Shown here: positions 14,402 to 24,187 of the stretch, piece after piece | Layout of the letters: each line of letters begins with the position of its first letter | Position numbering within the stretch: the stretch's first letter is position 1 | Origin: Pseudomonas sp. BGI-2 | GTDB taxonomy: Bacteria > Pseudomonadota > Gammaproteobacteria > Pseudomonadales > Pseudomonadaceae | Length of the DNA stretch: 43,693 nucleotides | Assembly: GCF_004310295.1 (NCBI RefSeq) | Contig: NZ_SISB01000051.1 | Coordinates: 1-43,693 of the forward strand | Direction of reading: 5' to 3' | Notes under the pieces: generated by a model | What the model saw: only the letters and a program-made list of their open reading frames with translations | Database searches by the model: none | What the model was told of the DNA's origin: nothing | Position numbers and translations under genes: made by a program

Positions 14402-16432
14402 GTGAAGAGCTTGCTCTATCCCGCCGTCGCGCTGATGAATCGCCTGAGCTTCGGCATGAAGTTCAGCCTGATCAGTGTGCTGTTCCTCGTGCCGATGCTG
14501 GTGACCAATTTCTATCTGGTCCGCGATTCCTATCGTGAATTCCAGGGCACCCAAGTCGAACTGCAAAGCCTCGACCTGCTCGGCAGCAGCCTGACCCTGC
14601 GGCGTGATCTGGAAACCCTGAACAATCTGGTGCAAATCAACGTCACCCTTGGCCAGTCCGGCAAGGCCGGCAACGTCGAGACGAAGATCAGCACGCTGGA
14701 GCAAGGTGTTCTGGCCCGCCTGCAAGGGCTGGCGGCGATGACCACGGACCCGGAACAGATCACCGTTTTCGACGGCAAACGCGATGAAATGATCGCCGGG
14801 TTCAAGGCCCAGCAAGCGGAAAGCTCCCTGCAAAGTAAAAGTGCGCTGATCGGCAAATTACTCGGCAATGCACAGATTTTCAGTCAGATCATCGCCACTC
14901 AAGCCGGCCTGAGCCGCGACAGTCAAAGCGACATGCGTCAGCTGAGCGAACTCATTACCAACGTCACTCCGCCGGTGACCCAGATCCTGGGTGACGGCCG
15001 CGCGATGGGTTCTTATTCGCTGGGGCAAGGTTTTCTGAATTCGTCGTCAAGCACCCGGTTCGATGAGCTGCTGGCGCAGATCGAAAAGCTCCAGGGTGAA
15101 TACGGTCTGAAGCTGAATGATGCATTGGACTCCAGCAAAGCGGCGCGTGAAACCCTGGCGGCCCAGGCCGAGAGCAGCAAGGCCTCCCTGAAAAAGGCCA
15201 GTGAACTGTTCGAAGAACAGGTAGTGATGGCGGACACCCTCGATGCGCCATGGCAGGCCTTTTATGATCAGGTCACCGGCCTGATGGACCAGACCTACCA
15301 ACTCAACGAAGCCACCCTGACCTTTCTCGGCACCCAGTTACAGCAACGACTGGAGCAGAACCGCACCCACATGGTCTTGCAGGCCGTGGCGCTGTCGGTG
15401 GTGTTTGTGTTGATTTTTTACCTCTACGGCGGCTTCTACGCCTCGACCCGCACCACCCTCAAGCGACTTGGCGCGACGCTGGACAAAGTCGCGGCGGGCG
15501 ACATGACAGTGACCTTCCGCGCCGAAAGCCGCGATGAGTTGGGCGAGTTGGGCGAGGTGTTCAACGGCACCGTGAAGAAAATCCATGACCTGATCGAACG
15601 CGTAGGCCAGACCGTCAATGAGGTCGAGCGTCAGGCCGGGCAGGTCGAAAGTGTTTCTGCCCAAAGCAACCAGGCGGTGGCGGGGCAGCGCTCGCAGATC
15701 GAGCAGGTCGCCACGGCCATGAACCAGATGTCGGCGACCTCACTTGAGGTGGCGCGCAGTGCCGCCGCGGCGGTCAGCAGCGCTCACAGCGTTAACGACG
15801 AGACCATCAGCGGTCGCGGCCTGGTGGCGTCCCAGCAGGGCAGCATCGCGCAACTGGCCAGTGAGATCGATCAGTCGGTGCGGGTGATCAATCAATTGGC
15901 CAGCGACAGCCAATCCATCAGCCGCGTGCTGGAAGTGATCAAAAGCATCGCCGAGCAGACCAACCTTCTGGCGCTCAACGCCGCGATCGAAGCCGCTCGG
16001 GCCGGTGAGCAGGGGCGTGGATTTGCGGTGGTGGCCGATGAGGTCCGGACACTGGCCAAGCGCACCCAGCAATCGACCGAAGAAATCGAGCAGATGATTA
16101 CCAAGCTGCAAAACGGTGTCGGCGCGGCCGTGAAAGCCATGGGTGTCAGTCATCAGGTGGCCGATGGCACCGTCGGGCAGTCGGAAAAGGTTCAGCAAGC
16201 GCTGGAAAACATCCTCGGCGCCGTCGGCATGATCGTCGACCAGAACCAGCAGATCGCCGCGGCAGTGGAGCAGCAGACCGCGGTGGCCCATGACATCGAC
16301 CAGAACATCGTCGAGATCAACCGCGCTGGCGAACGCACCGCCGAAGGTGCGCACCAGACCGAGGATGCCAGTCGCGCGTTGTCGGCCCAGGTGGTGGAAC
16401 TCAAACAACTGATCAGCGCGTTCCGGGTCTGA
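14402..16432 (+). CDS. Methyl-accepting chemotaxis protein
   Basis: A 676-residue transmembrane receptor, GTG start after GGGAG. The layout is: membrane helix 1 at about 18-42 (MKFSLISVLFLVPMLVTNFYLV); an all-helical periplasmic sensor of about 275 residues, large enough for two stacked four-helix bundles (HBM-like size, an inference); helix 2 near 320-345 (VLQAVALSVVFVLIFYLYGGF); a HAMP linker (LGATLDKVAAGDMTV); then the signalling coiled coil with its conserved hairpin LNAAIEAARAGEQGRG at about 523. The C-terminus (QLISAFRV) has no CheR/CheB docking pentapeptide. The ligand is unknown. It sits next to ampE as P. aeruginosa PA4520 does, and has its own FliA-type promoter. Confidence 0.95.
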   Translation: MKSLLYPAVALMNRLSFGMKFSLISVLFLVPMLVTNFYLVRDSYREFQGTQVELQSLDLLGSSLTLRRDLETLNNLVQINVTLGQSGKAGNVETKISTLEQGVLARLQGLAAMTTDPEQITVFDGKRDEMIAGFKAQQAESSLQSKSALIGKLLGNAQIFSQIIATQAGLSRDSQSDMRQLSELITNVTPPVTQILGDGRAMGSYSLGQGFLNSSSSTRFDELLAQIEKLQGEYGLKLNDALDSSKAARETLAAQAESSKASLKKASELFEEQVVMADTLDAPWQAFYDQVTGLMDQTYQLNEATLTFLGTQLQQRLEQNRTHMVLQAVALSVVFVLIFYLYGGFYASTRTTLKRLGATLDKVAAGDMTVTFRAESRDELGELGEVFNGTVKKIHDLIERVGQTVNEVERQAGQVESVSAQSNQAVAGQRSQIEQVATAMNQMSATSLEVARSAAAAVSSAHSVNDETISGRGLVASQQGSIAQLASEIDQSVRVINQLASDSQSISRVLEVIKSIAEQTNLLALNAAIEAARAGEQGRGFAVVADEVRTLAKRTQQSTEEIEQMITKLQNGVGAAVKAMGVSHQVADGTVGQSEKVQQALENILGAVGMIVDQNQQIAAAVEQQTAVAHDIDQNIVEINRAGERTAEGAHQTEDASRALSAQVVELKQLISAFRV

Positions 16433-16451
16433 CAGCACACAGGGACCAAAA

Positions 16452-16539
16452 GTGGGAGCGAGCCTGCTCGCGATAGCGGTCTTTCAGTCGACATCAGTGT
16501 CGGCTGTCATACCGCTATCGCGAGCAGGCTCGCTCCCAC
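16452..16539. repeat. REP-type inverted repeat (family GGGAGCGRGCYTGC)
   Basis: Two perfect 29-base arms (16452-16480 and 16511-16539), with GTGGGAGCGAGCCTGCTCGC in the left arm, enclose a 30-base loop. It lies between the convergent receptor and tatD genes and probably serves as their shared transcript end. The same family recurs at 24188, 25909 and 37730. Confidence 0.85.
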
Positions 16540-16559
16540 AGGTTTTTGTGCAGGGCTGA

Positions 16560-17336
16560 TTACCAGCTGAACAACTCGCAGGCATTGGCCGTGCTGGCCG
16601 CAGCCAATTGCTCCGAAGTGATCCCCATGATCCCGGCCAGTGCCGAGCAGATCGCCGGCAAATGCGCCGGGCTGTTGCGTTGGCCGGGAAACATGACAGG
16701 CGCCATGTCCGGCGAGTCGGTTTCCAGCACCACCGACTCAAGGGGTAAATCGGCGAGCACGCGGTGCATGCGCAACGCCTGCGGCCAGGTCGCGGCACCG
16801 CCCAGGCCCAGCTTGAAGCCGAGCTTGATGTACTCGCGAGCCTCTTCCTTGCTACCGGCGAAGGCATGAATGATTCCCGCGCGTTTCAGCCGGAAACGTT
16901 TGAGCGTGGCAATCACTGCTGCATGGCTGCGCCGCACATGAATCAGCGCCGGAAGATTGAAATCCACCGCCAGTTGCAGTTGCGCGTCAAACAAGGCCTG
17001 CTGGCGTTCACGGTCCAGGGTTTCGATGAAGTAATCCAGACCGATCTCGCCCACCGCACACAGTTGCCGATGACCCGCCAGGCGGGTCAGCCAATCACCG
17101 AGTTCGGGTAAGTCTTCAGGGTGATGTTGGTCCAGATACACCGGGTGCAACCCGAACGCCGCATGCAGATCGGGATCGCTTTGCACCAGGTCCCAGACCC
17201 GCTGCCAATTCCCCTGATAAACCCCCAGCACCACCATCCGGCGCACTCCAAGGGTACGGCTCTCGGCGAGCAGCGCCGAGCGGTCCTCGTCGAAGTCCGG
17301 AAAATCCAGATGAGTGTGGCTGTCGATCAGCTCCAC
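16560..17336 (-). CDS. TatD/YjjV-family metal-dependent hydrolase
   Basis: A 258-residue TIM-barrel amidohydrolase of the TatD DNase group. Metal ligands are visible: HTHLDF at residues 7-12, E in GEIGLDYF, H in ALIHVRR, H in GIIHAFAGS and D in LETDSPDM. These proteins act as metal-dependent 3'-5' DNases or hydrolases in DNA repair and RNA quality control. The start is GTG at 17336, three bases after the cra stop, with the ribosome site AGGA inside the end of cra, so it is the second gene of a cra-tatD transcript and probably translationally coupled. Confidence 0.9.
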   Translation of the reverse strand: MELIDSHTHLDFPDFDEDRSALLAESRTLGVRRMVVLGVYQGNWQRVWDLVQSDPDLHAAFGLHPVYLDQHHPEDLPELGDWLTRLAGHRQLCAVGEIGLDYFIETLDRERQQALFDAQLQLAVDFNLPALIHVRRSHAAVIATLKRFRLKRAGIIHAFAGSKEEAREYIKLGFKLGLGGAATWPQALRMHRVLADLPLESVVLETDSPDMAPVMFPGQRNSPAHLPAICSALAGIMGITSEQLAAASTANACELFSW

Positions 17337-17339
17337 GGT

Positions 17340-18365
17340 TCAGTCCTGGCGAATACGCTGCTTGAAGGTCCGCGCGATGGCCTGCACGCCGGGTTGGTAA
17401 TCGGACTGCTCGATGGCGGCCAGTGCCAGTGCCAGTGCCTTGTCGGCGATCAACTGATGCTGCTGAGCCATGGCGTTGACCGGCAGCGGCAGGAAGTCCA
17501 GCAACTGCGTGTCGCCGAAGGTGCCGAGGCGCAGCGGGCGGGTTTTCAGCGGAAAGTCGTGCAAGGCATCGAACACGCCTTGAAGCAGCACGTAGGACGT
17601 GGTCACCAGCGCATCCGGCAAATGCCCCAGACGCTCAAGGAGTTCTTCCATCAACTGCTTGCCGCACTCGCGACTGAACGACTCGGCGTGCTCGATCAGC
17701 ACTTCGCCTTTGAACCCGGTCAGGGCTTCCTTAAACCCGGCGGCACGTTCCTGGCTGATGCTCAGCTCGGGCCGTGCACCGATCAGCGCGATCTGCTTGG
17801 GCAGCGGATCGAGCAGGCTGCGGGTCAGTTGCAGGCTGGCCTCGCGATCATCGCTGATCACCGAACAGAAATGTTCAGGTTCCATCACCCGGTCGATGGC
17901 GATGATCGGCATGCCCTTGGCTTGCAACTGACGGTAGCTGTCGTCACCGGCCGGCAGGCAACTGGCGACAATCAACGCATCACAGCGCCGGGCGCGGAAC
18001 AGTTGCAGCAATTGCCGTTCGCTGTCCGGCGCATCGTCGGAGCTGGCGATCAGCAGTTGATAGCCGCGAGCCCGGGCGCCTTGCTCGAGCAGTTTGGCAA
18101 TGCGTGCGTAACTGGGGTTTTCCAGGTCCGGCAGAATGAAGCCCAAGGTGCGCGTGTGCCGGCTGCGCAGCCCGGCGGCCTGGGGGTTGGGTGTGAAGCC
18201 ATGTTGTTCGACGACCGCACGAACGCGCTCGACGGTGGCACTGCTGATACGTTGCTGTTCGGCCTTGCCATTAATGACATAACTGGCGGTGGTAACGGAC
18301 ACACCGGCCAATTGTGCGATATCACTGAGTTTCAACGCGGGCTTTCCTTGTTTTTCGGCCGACAT
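17340..18365 (-). CDS. cra: LacI-family catabolite repressor-activator of fructose metabolism (FruR)
   Basis: A 341-residue regulator. An N-terminal helix-turn-helix (LKLSDIAQLAGVSVTTASYVINGKAEQQRIS) has the hinge and minor-groove helix of LacI proteins, and the C-terminal part is a periplasmic-binding-protein fold (LGFILPDLENPSYARIAKLLE, IALIGARPE, LGTFGD). In P. putida this protein responds to fructose-1-phosphate and represses the fru operon. The start at 18365 (MSAEKQ) has AGGAT about 10 bases upstream; a start 12 residues earlier (18401) is possible. It is divergent from fruB, and an exact operator lies between them, so it probably also controls itself. Confidence 0.92.
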   Translation of the reverse strand: MSAEKQGKPALKLSDIAQLAGVSVTTASYVINGKAEQQRISSATVERVRAVVEQHGFTPNPQAAGLRSRHTRTLGFILPDLENPSYARIAKLLEQGARARGYQLLIASSDDAPDSERQLLQLFRARRCDALIVASCLPAGDDSYRQLQAKGMPIIAIDRVMEPEHFCSVISDDREASLQLTRSLLDPLPKQIALIGARPELSISQERAAGFKEALTGFKGEVLIEHAESFSRECGKQLMEELLERLGHLPDALVTTSYVLLQGVFDALHDFPLKTRPLRLGTFGDTQLLDFLPLPVNAMAQQHQLIADKALALALAAIEQSDYQPGVQAIARTFKQRIRQD

Positions 18366-18472
18366 TTTCGCCAATCCTAACCGATTACGGTAGACGACCA
18401 TTGTCGCAACGCTTCCGACAAGTTGGACTTCAAGGATGGGACATAATCGAGTAACGTGCCAATCATTCTAGA

Positions 18473-18484
18473 TTAAACGTTTCA
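18473..18484. promoter_or_regulatory. Cra/FruR operator upstream of fruB
   Basis: TTAAACGTTTCA, the operator sequence reported for P. putida Cra at its fruB promoter, occurs here exactly, about 135 bases before the fruB start and 108 bases before cra. Repression by the adjacent regulator and relief by fructose-1-phosphate are inferred. Confidence 0.8.
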
Positions 18485-18618
18485 GCAAGCGTATTTTCCA
18501 CGTTATAAGCGCATATGGCCGGTTCTGCCGCGAAACCGCCAAAAGTGATGGCTAAGCGCCTAAGCTGGAATCATTCAAAACAATACCTGGCGCCAACAGA
18601 CGCCAAAAAGGAGAAAGT

Positions 18619-21480
18619 ATGCTCGAGCTCACCATAGAGCAGATATCCATGGGCCAATCGGCGGTGGATAAATCCGAAGCCTTGCAACTGCTGGCCCGGC
18701 ATCTGGTCACCGATGGCCTGGTGGCCGAGGGTTACCTTGCCGGTTTGCAAGCACGCGAAGCCCAGGGCTCGACCTTTCTCGGTCAAGGTATTGCCATCCC
18801 CCACGGTACGCCGGAAACCCGCGATCAGGTGTATTCCACTGGCGTGCGACTGATGCAGTTTCCCGAAGGCGTGGACTGGGGCGACGGCCAGATTGTTTAT
18901 CTGGCGATCGGTATCGCCGCCAAATCCGATGAACACTTGCGACTGCTGCAACTGCTGACCCGGGCCCTCGGTGAGACCGACCTGGGCCAGGCCTTGCGTC
19001 GCGCCAGTTCCGCCGAAGCTTTATTGAAGCTGCTGCAAGGCGCACCGCAAGAACTGGCGCTGGATGCACAGATGATCGGCCTCGGTGTCTCCGCCGATGA
19101 CTTCGAAGAGCTGGTGTGGCGCGGTGCGCGTTTGCTGCGCCAGGCAGATTGCGTGAGCAACGGTTTCTCCGCCGTGTTGCAGCAAGTCGAAGCGCTGCCG
19201 CTGGGCGATGGCCTGTGGTGGTTGCACAGCGAGCAAACGGTCAAGCGCCCGGGCCTCGCCTTCGTCACGCCGGACAAACCCATGCGCTACCTTGGCCAGC
19301 CGCTCAGTGGCCTGTTCTGTCTGGCCAGCCTCGGCGAGGCGCATCAGGCCTTGCTCGAACGCCTTTGTGCGTTGCTGATCGAAGGTCGTGGCCACGAATT
19401 GGGCCGCGCCACCAGCAGCCGTAAAGTTCTTGAAGTGCTGGGCGGTGAACTGCCGGCGGATTGGCCGAGCGCGCGCATTGCGTTGGCCAACGCCCACGGT
19501 TTGCATGCCCGCCCGGCGAAAATCCTCGCGCAATTGGCTAAGAGTTTTGAAGGCGAAATCCGCGTGCGCATCGTCGATGGCCAGGACAGCGCCGTGTCGG
19601 TGAAGAGCTTGAGCAAACTGCTCAGCCTCGGCGCCCGTCGCGGTCAGGTGCTGGAGTTCGTCGCCGAACCGAGCATCGCCGCTGATGCGTTGCCAGCCTT
19701 GCTCGCCGCCATCGAAGAAGGCCTGGGCGAAGAAGTCGAACCGTTGCCAGCCGTGAGCCAGCAGCGCGAAGTGTTTGCCGATGTGGCCCAAGTGCTCCTC
19801 GCGCCAGCGTCCGGTAGTCTGGTTCAGGCGATTGCCGCCGCACCGGGCATCGCCATCGGTCCGGCGCACATTCAAGTGCTGCAAACCATCGATTACCCGC
19901 TGCGTGGCGAGTCTGCCGCGATCGAGCGCGAGCGTCTCAAGCAGGCGTTGGTGCACGTGCGTGGCGACATCGAAGGCCTGATCGAGCGCAGCAAATCCAA
20001 GGCCATTCGCGAGATTTTCATCACCCACCAGGAAATGCTCGACGACCCGGAACTGACCGATGAAGTCGACACCCGCCTCAAGCAAGGCGAAAGCGCCGAA
20101 GCGGCGTGGATGGCGGTGATCGAAGCGGCGGCCAAGCAACAGGAATCGCTGCAGGATGCGTTGCTCGCCGAACGGGCTGCCGACTTGCGCGACATCGGCC
20201 GTCGGGTGCTGGCGCAACTCAGTGGCGTCGAAACCCCGAATGAACCCGATCAGCCGTACATTCTGGTGATGGACGAGGTCGGTCCGTCCGACGTCGCCCG
20301 TCTCGATCCGACCCGCGTGGCCGGTATTCTCACGGCCCGTGGCGGCGCGACCGCTCACAGCGCGATTGTCGCCCGGGCGCTTGGCATTCCGGCCCTGGTC
20401 GGCGCCGGTGCAGCGGTGTTGCTGCTGGCGCCGGGCACGCCGTTGCTGATTGATGGTCAGCGCGGTCGCCTGCACGTGGACGCCGACGCAGCAACCTTGC
20501 AGCGCGCCACCGAAGAACGTGACACCCGCGAGCAACGCCTGAAGGCGGCGGCCGAACAACGCCATCAACCGGCATTGACCACTGACGGTCACGCGGTCGA
20601 AGTGTTCGCTAACATCGGCGAAAGCGCTGGCGTGACCAGCGCGGTGGAGCAGGGCGCCGAAGGCATCGGTTTGCTGCGCACCGAACTGATTTTCATGGCC
20701 CATTCCCAGGCGCCCGACGAAGCGACCCAGGAAGTCGAATACCGTCGCGTCCTCGATGGCCTGGCCGGTCGTCCCTTGGTGGTTCGCACCCTCGACGTCG
20801 GGGGCGACAAACCGCTGCCGTACTGGCCGATTGCGAAAGAAGAAAACCCGTTCCTCGGTGTGCGTGGCATCCGCCTGACCTTGCAGCGTCCGCAGATCAT
20901 GGAAGCGCAATTGCGCGCCTTGCTCCGAGCGGCGGACAACCGCCCGCTGCGGATCATGTTCCCCATGGTCGGCAGCGTCGATGAGTGGCGCCAGGCGCGG
21001 GACATGACCGAACGTCTGCGTCTGGAAATCCCGGTCTCCGACCTGCAACTGGGGATCATGATCGAGGTGCCGTCGGCGGCGCTGCTTGCTCCGGTGCTGG
21101 CCAAGGAAGTCGACTTCTTCAGCGTCGGCACCAATGACCTGACCCAATACACCCTGGCCATCGACCGGGGTCACCCAACCTTGTCGGCCCAGGCTGACGG
21201 CTTGCATCCGGCGGTACTGCAATTGATCGACATCACCGTGCGCGCGGCCCATGCCAACGGCAAGTGGGTGGGCGTGTGCGGCGAGCTGGCGGCCGATCCG
21301 CTGGCGGTGCCGGTGCTGGTCGGCCTCGGCGTGGATGAGCTGAGCGTGTCGGGTCGCAGCATTGCCGAGGTCAAGGCGCGCATCCGCGAACTCAGCCTGA
21401 GCCAAACCAAAATTCTCGCCCAACAGGCCCTGGCCGTGGGCAGCGCCAATGAAGTGCGCGCATTAGTGGAGGCCCTGTAA
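18619..21480 (+). CDS. fruB: Fructose PTS multiphosphoryl transfer protein (EIIA-HPr-EI)
   Basis: A 953-residue cytoplasmic fusion that carries phosphate from phosphoenolpyruvate to the membrane permease FruA. The order is EIIA-Fru (1-145, phospho-His H62 in GIAIPHGT), a linker-like region, HPr (about 283-370, H296 in AHGLHARPA), then enzyme I (about 395-953, active H580 in GGATAHSAIVA, PEP-binding VRTLDVGGDKPLPY, GTNDLTQYTLAIDRG, and the Cys-containing GVCGELAADP). All three phospho-acceptor histidines are present. The start follows AAGGAGAAAGT. It overlaps fruK by one base (TAATG). Because the HPr and EI are private to this system, fructose uptake does not need general PTS proteins. Confidence 0.97.
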   Translation: MLELTIEQISMGQSAVDKSEALQLLARHLVTDGLVAEGYLAGLQAREAQGSTFLGQGIAIPHGTPETRDQVYSTGVRLMQFPEGVDWGDGQIVYLAIGIAAKSDEHLRLLQLLTRALGETDLGQALRRASSAEALLKLLQGAPQELALDAQMIGLGVSADDFEELVWRGARLLRQADCVSNGFSAVLQQVEALPLGDGLWWLHSEQTVKRPGLAFVTPDKPMRYLGQPLSGLFCLASLGEAHQALLERLCALLIEGRGHELGRATSSRKVLEVLGGELPADWPSARIALANAHGLHARPAKILAQLAKSFEGEIRVRIVDGQDSAVSVKSLSKLLSLGARRGQVLEFVAEPSIAADALPALLAAIEEGLGEEVEPLPAVSQQREVFADVAQVLLAPASGSLVQAIAAAPGIAIGPAHIQVLQTIDYPLRGESAAIERERLKQALVHVRGDIEGLIERSKSKAIREIFITHQEMLDDPELTDEVDTRLKQGESAEAAWMAVIEAAAKQQESLQDALLAERAADLRDIGRRVLAQLSGVETPNEPDQPYILVMDEVGPSDVARLDPTRVAGILTARGGATAHSAIVARALGIPALVGAGAAVLLLAPGTPLLIDGQRGRLHVDADAATLQRATEERDTREQRLKAAAEQRHQPALTTDGHAVEVFANIGESAGVTSAVEQGAEGIGLLRTELIFMAHSQAPDEATQEVEYRRVLDGLAGRPLVVRTLDVGGDKPLPYWPIAKEENPFLGVRGIRLTLQRPQIMEAQLRALLRAADNRPLRIMFPMVGSVDEWRQARDMTERLRLEIPVSDLQLGIMIEVPSAALLAPVLAKEVDFFSVGTNDLTQYTLAIDRGHPTLSAQADGLHPAVLQLIDITVRAAHANGKWVGVCGELAADPLAVPVLVGLGVDELSVSGRSIAEVKARIRELSLSQTKILAQQALAVGSANEVRALVEAL

Positions 21481-22421
21481 TGGCCAGGATACTGACCCTG
21501 ACGCTCAACCCGGCGTTGGACCTGACGGTGCAGCTGCCGCGCCTTGAGCCCGGCCAAGTCAATCGCAGCGACGAAATGCACACCCACGCCGCCGGTAAAG
21601 GCGTGAACGTGGCGCAGGTGCTGGCAGACCTCGGGCATCAGCTGACGGTCAGCGGTTTCCTCGGTGAGGACAACCTCCAAGCGTTCGAGACCCTTTTCGC
21701 CAAGCGCGGTTTTGTCGATGCGTTCATTCGGGTTCCCGGCGAGACGCGCAGCAACATCAAACTGGCGGAAAATGATGGGCGCATCACCGACATCAACGGT
21801 CCGGGGCCGATGGTCAATGAGGCGGCGCAGCAAGCGTTGCTGGATCGACTCGATCAGATTGCCCCCGGTCATGACGCGGTCGTCGTCGCCGGCAGCCTGC
21901 CGCAAGGGATCAGTCCTCAGTGGTTGCAGGCGTTGATTGAGCGTTTGAAAAACCTCGGTTTGAAGGTCGCTCTCGACACCAGTGGTGAAGCCTTGCGTGT
22001 GGCGCTCAAGGCTGGCCCGTGGCTGATCAAGCCGAACACCGAAGAGCTGGCCGATGCGCTGGGCTGCGAGGTGATATCGGTGGCGGCACAAGCCGAAGCG
22101 GCGAGCCGTTTGCACGCTCAAGGCATCGAGCATGTGGTGATCTCCCACGGTGCCGATGGTGTGAACTGGTTCAGTGTCGGCTCGGCGATGCATGCCACGC
22201 CGCCCAAGGTCAGCGTCGTCAGCACGGTGGGCGCGGGCGATTCGTTGCTGGCCGGCATGCTCCACGGTTTGCTCAGCGCCGACACGCCTGAACAGACCCT
22301 GCGCACCGCCACGGCGATTGCCGCGATGGCGGTCACGCAGATCGGTTTCGGTATTGGCGATACAGCGCAGTTGGCGCGGCTCGAACAGGGTGTGCGCGTG
22401 CGCCCCCTGACAGAACAATAA
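21480..22421 (+). CDS. fruK: 1-phosphofructokinase
   Basis: A 313-residue sugar kinase of the PfkB/ribokinase group that turns fructose-1-phosphate (the product of the fructose PTS) into fructose-1,6-bisphosphate with ATP. Family marks are the N-terminal TLTLNPALDLTV, the substrate loop HAAGKGVNVAQVLADLG with FLGEDN, and the C-terminal signature STVGAGDSLLAGML with the catalytic Asp in GAGD. It also removes the molecule that induces Cra, closing the feedback loop. The gene starts on the last base of the fruB stop and ends 11 bases before fruA. Confidence 0.96.
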   Translation: MARILTLTLNPALDLTVQLPRLEPGQVNRSDEMHTHAAGKGVNVAQVLADLGHQLTVSGFLGEDNLQAFETLFAKRGFVDAFIRVPGETRSNIKLAENDGRITDINGPGPMVNEAAQQALLDRLDQIAPGHDAVVVAGSLPQGISPQWLQALIERLKNLGLKVALDTSGEALRVALKAGPWLIKPNTEELADALGCEVISVAAQAEAASRLHAQGIEHVVISHGADGVNWFSVGSAMHATPPKVSVVSTVGAGDSLLAGMLHGLLSADTPEQTLRTATAIAAMAVTQIGFGIGDTAQLARLEQGVRVRPLTEQ

Positions 22422-22432
22422 GAGGGTTTGTC

Positions 22433-24172
22433 ATGAAGTTAGCCATTGTTACGGCCTGCCCGAACGGCATGGTCACCAGTGTGCTGTGCGCCCGTTTGCT
22501 CGATGCAGCGGCCCAGCGTCAGGGCTGGAGCACCAGCGTCGAAGTGGTTGATGCCGCGCATCCGGAACGTCAGCTGTCGGCGGCTACGATTGAGGCCGCG
22601 GAGTGGGTGTTGCTGGTGACCAGCACGCCGGTGGACATGTCGCGATTGGTCGGCAAGAAAGTGTTCCAGAGCACACCCGCGCACGCCCTGCAGGATGTAG
22701 AAGCGGTGCTGCGCCGAGGTGCTGAAGAAGCTCAGGTGTATGTCGCGCCCGAAGTTGTCGCGCAACCTGCCATCACTGTTCAAAGCGCACCACGTCTGGT
22801 GGCGATCACCGCATGTCCAACCGGTGTCGCTCACACGTTCATGGCCGCCGAAGCCTTGCAGCAAGCGGCCAAGCGTCTGGGCTACGACCTGCAAGTGGAA
22901 ACCCAGGGCTCGGTCGGTGCGCGCAATCCACTCAGCGCCGCAGCGATTGCCGATGCCGATGTGGTGCTGCTGGCCTGCGATATCGAAGTCGCCACCGAAC
23001 GTTTCGCCGGCAAGAAGATTTACCGTTGCGGCACTGGCATTGCCCTGAAGCAAGCCGAAGCGACGCTGAACAAGGCGCTGGCCGAAGGCAAGCAGGAAAC
23101 CGCTGCGACCGGTGCTAAAGGCCCGACCAAGCAGGAGAAGACTGGCGTCTATAAACACCTGCTGACGGGCGTGTCGTTCATGTTGCCGATGGTGGTGGCG
23201 GGTGGGTTGATGATTGCGTTGTCGTTCGTATTCGGTATCACCGCGTTCAAGGAGCCGGGCACGTTGGCGGCAGCCCTGATGCAGATCGGCGGCGAGACGG
23301 CGTTCAAGTTGATGGTGCCGTTGCTGGCGGGATACATCGCCTACTCGATCGCCGACCGTCCGGGCCTGGCACCGGGGATGATCGGTGGCCTGCTGGCGAG
23401 CACCCTGGGCGCCGGTTTTATCGGCGGGATCATTGCCGGTTTCATCGCCGGTTATGCGGCGCAGGCGATCAATCGTTATGCACGCTTGCCGCAAAGTCTT
23501 GAAGCGCTGAAACCAATTCTGATCATCCCGTTACTGGCGAGCCTGTTCACTGGTCTGGTAATGATTTACATCGTCGGCAAACCGGTTGCGGGGATGCTTG
23601 AAGGTCTCACGCACTTCCTCGACAGCATGGGCACCACCAACGCGATTCTGCTCGGTGTGCTGCTCGGCGGGATGATGTGCGTCGACCTTGGCGGGCCGAT
23701 CAACAAGGCCGCGTATGCGTTCTCGGTCGGGCTGCTGGCCTCGCAAAGTTATGCACCGATGGCCGCAACGATGGCCGCCGGCATGGTGCCGCCGATTGGC
23801 TTGGGGATCGCCACGTTTATTGCGCGTCGCAAGTTTGCCCAGACCGAGCGCGAGGCAGGTAAGGCGGCGCTGGTATTGGGGCTGTGTTTCATCTCCGAAG
23901 GCGCGATTCCGTTTGCCGCCAAAGACCCGCTACGGGTGATTCCGGCGAGCATTGCCGGGGGGGCGCTGACCGGTGCGTTGTCGATGTATTTCGGCTGCAA
24001 ACTGATGGCGCCGCACGGTGGGTTGTTCGTTCTGGCGATCCCGAATGCGATCAATCATGCGCTGTTGTATCTGTTCGCGATTGTGGCGGGGAGTCTGTTG
24101 ACGGCGGTGGCGTATGCGCTGCTCAAGCGACCGGAAACGGTAGAGCTGGCACTGGAACCCGTAAAGGCCTGA
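22433..24172 (+). CDS. fruA: Fructose-specific PTS permease EIIBC
   Basis: A 579-residue inner-membrane transporter that imports fructose and phosphorylates it at C1. The layout is: a degenerate EIIB' domain (1-100, with ACPNG, C9), a functional EIIB domain (about 120-215, phospho-Cys C128 in ITACPTGVAHTFMAAEAL), a short linker (about 216-240) and the EIIC channel (about 245-570) with GVSFMLPMVVAGG, GGMMCVDLGGPINKAAYAF and CFISEGAIPFAAKDP, the substrate-binding signatures. GAGGG lies upstream of the ATG. It receives phosphate from the EIIA domain of FruB. It is the last gene of fruBKA; a REP palindrome follows. Confidence 0.97.
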   Translation: MKLAIVTACPNGMVTSVLCARLLDAAAQRQGWSTSVEVVDAAHPERQLSAATIEAAEWVLLVTSTPVDMSRLVGKKVFQSTPAHALQDVEAVLRRGAEEAQVYVAPEVVAQPAITVQSAPRLVAITACPTGVAHTFMAAEALQQAAKRLGYDLQVETQGSVGARNPLSAAAIADADVVLLACDIEVATERFAGKKIYRCGTGIALKQAEATLNKALAEGKQETAATGAKGPTKQEKTGVYKHLLTGVSFMLPMVVAGGLMIALSFVFGITAFKEPGTLAAALMQIGGETAFKLMVPLLAGYIAYSIADRPGLAPGMIGGLLASTLGAGFIGGIIAGFIAGYAAQAINRYARLPQSLEALKPILIIPLLASLFTGLVMIYIVGKPVAGMLEGLTHFLDSMGTTNAILLGVLLGGMMCVDLGGPINKAAYAFSVGLLASQSYAPMAATMAAGMVPPIGLGIATFIARRKFAQTEREAGKAALVLGLCFISEGAIPFAAKDPLRVIPASIAGGALTGALSMYFGCKLMAPHGGLFVLAIPNAINHALLYLFAIVAGSLLTAVAYALLKRPETVELALEPVKA

Positions 24173-24187
24173 CACAAAACCTTTGTA

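Noticed and set aside
19021..21423. Very long open frames opposite fruB (800 residues), and opposite fruK, piuA and prfC
   Set aside because: They are shadows of GC-rich, codon-biased genes whose conserved motifs are on the other strand; no ribosome site or recognisable domain.
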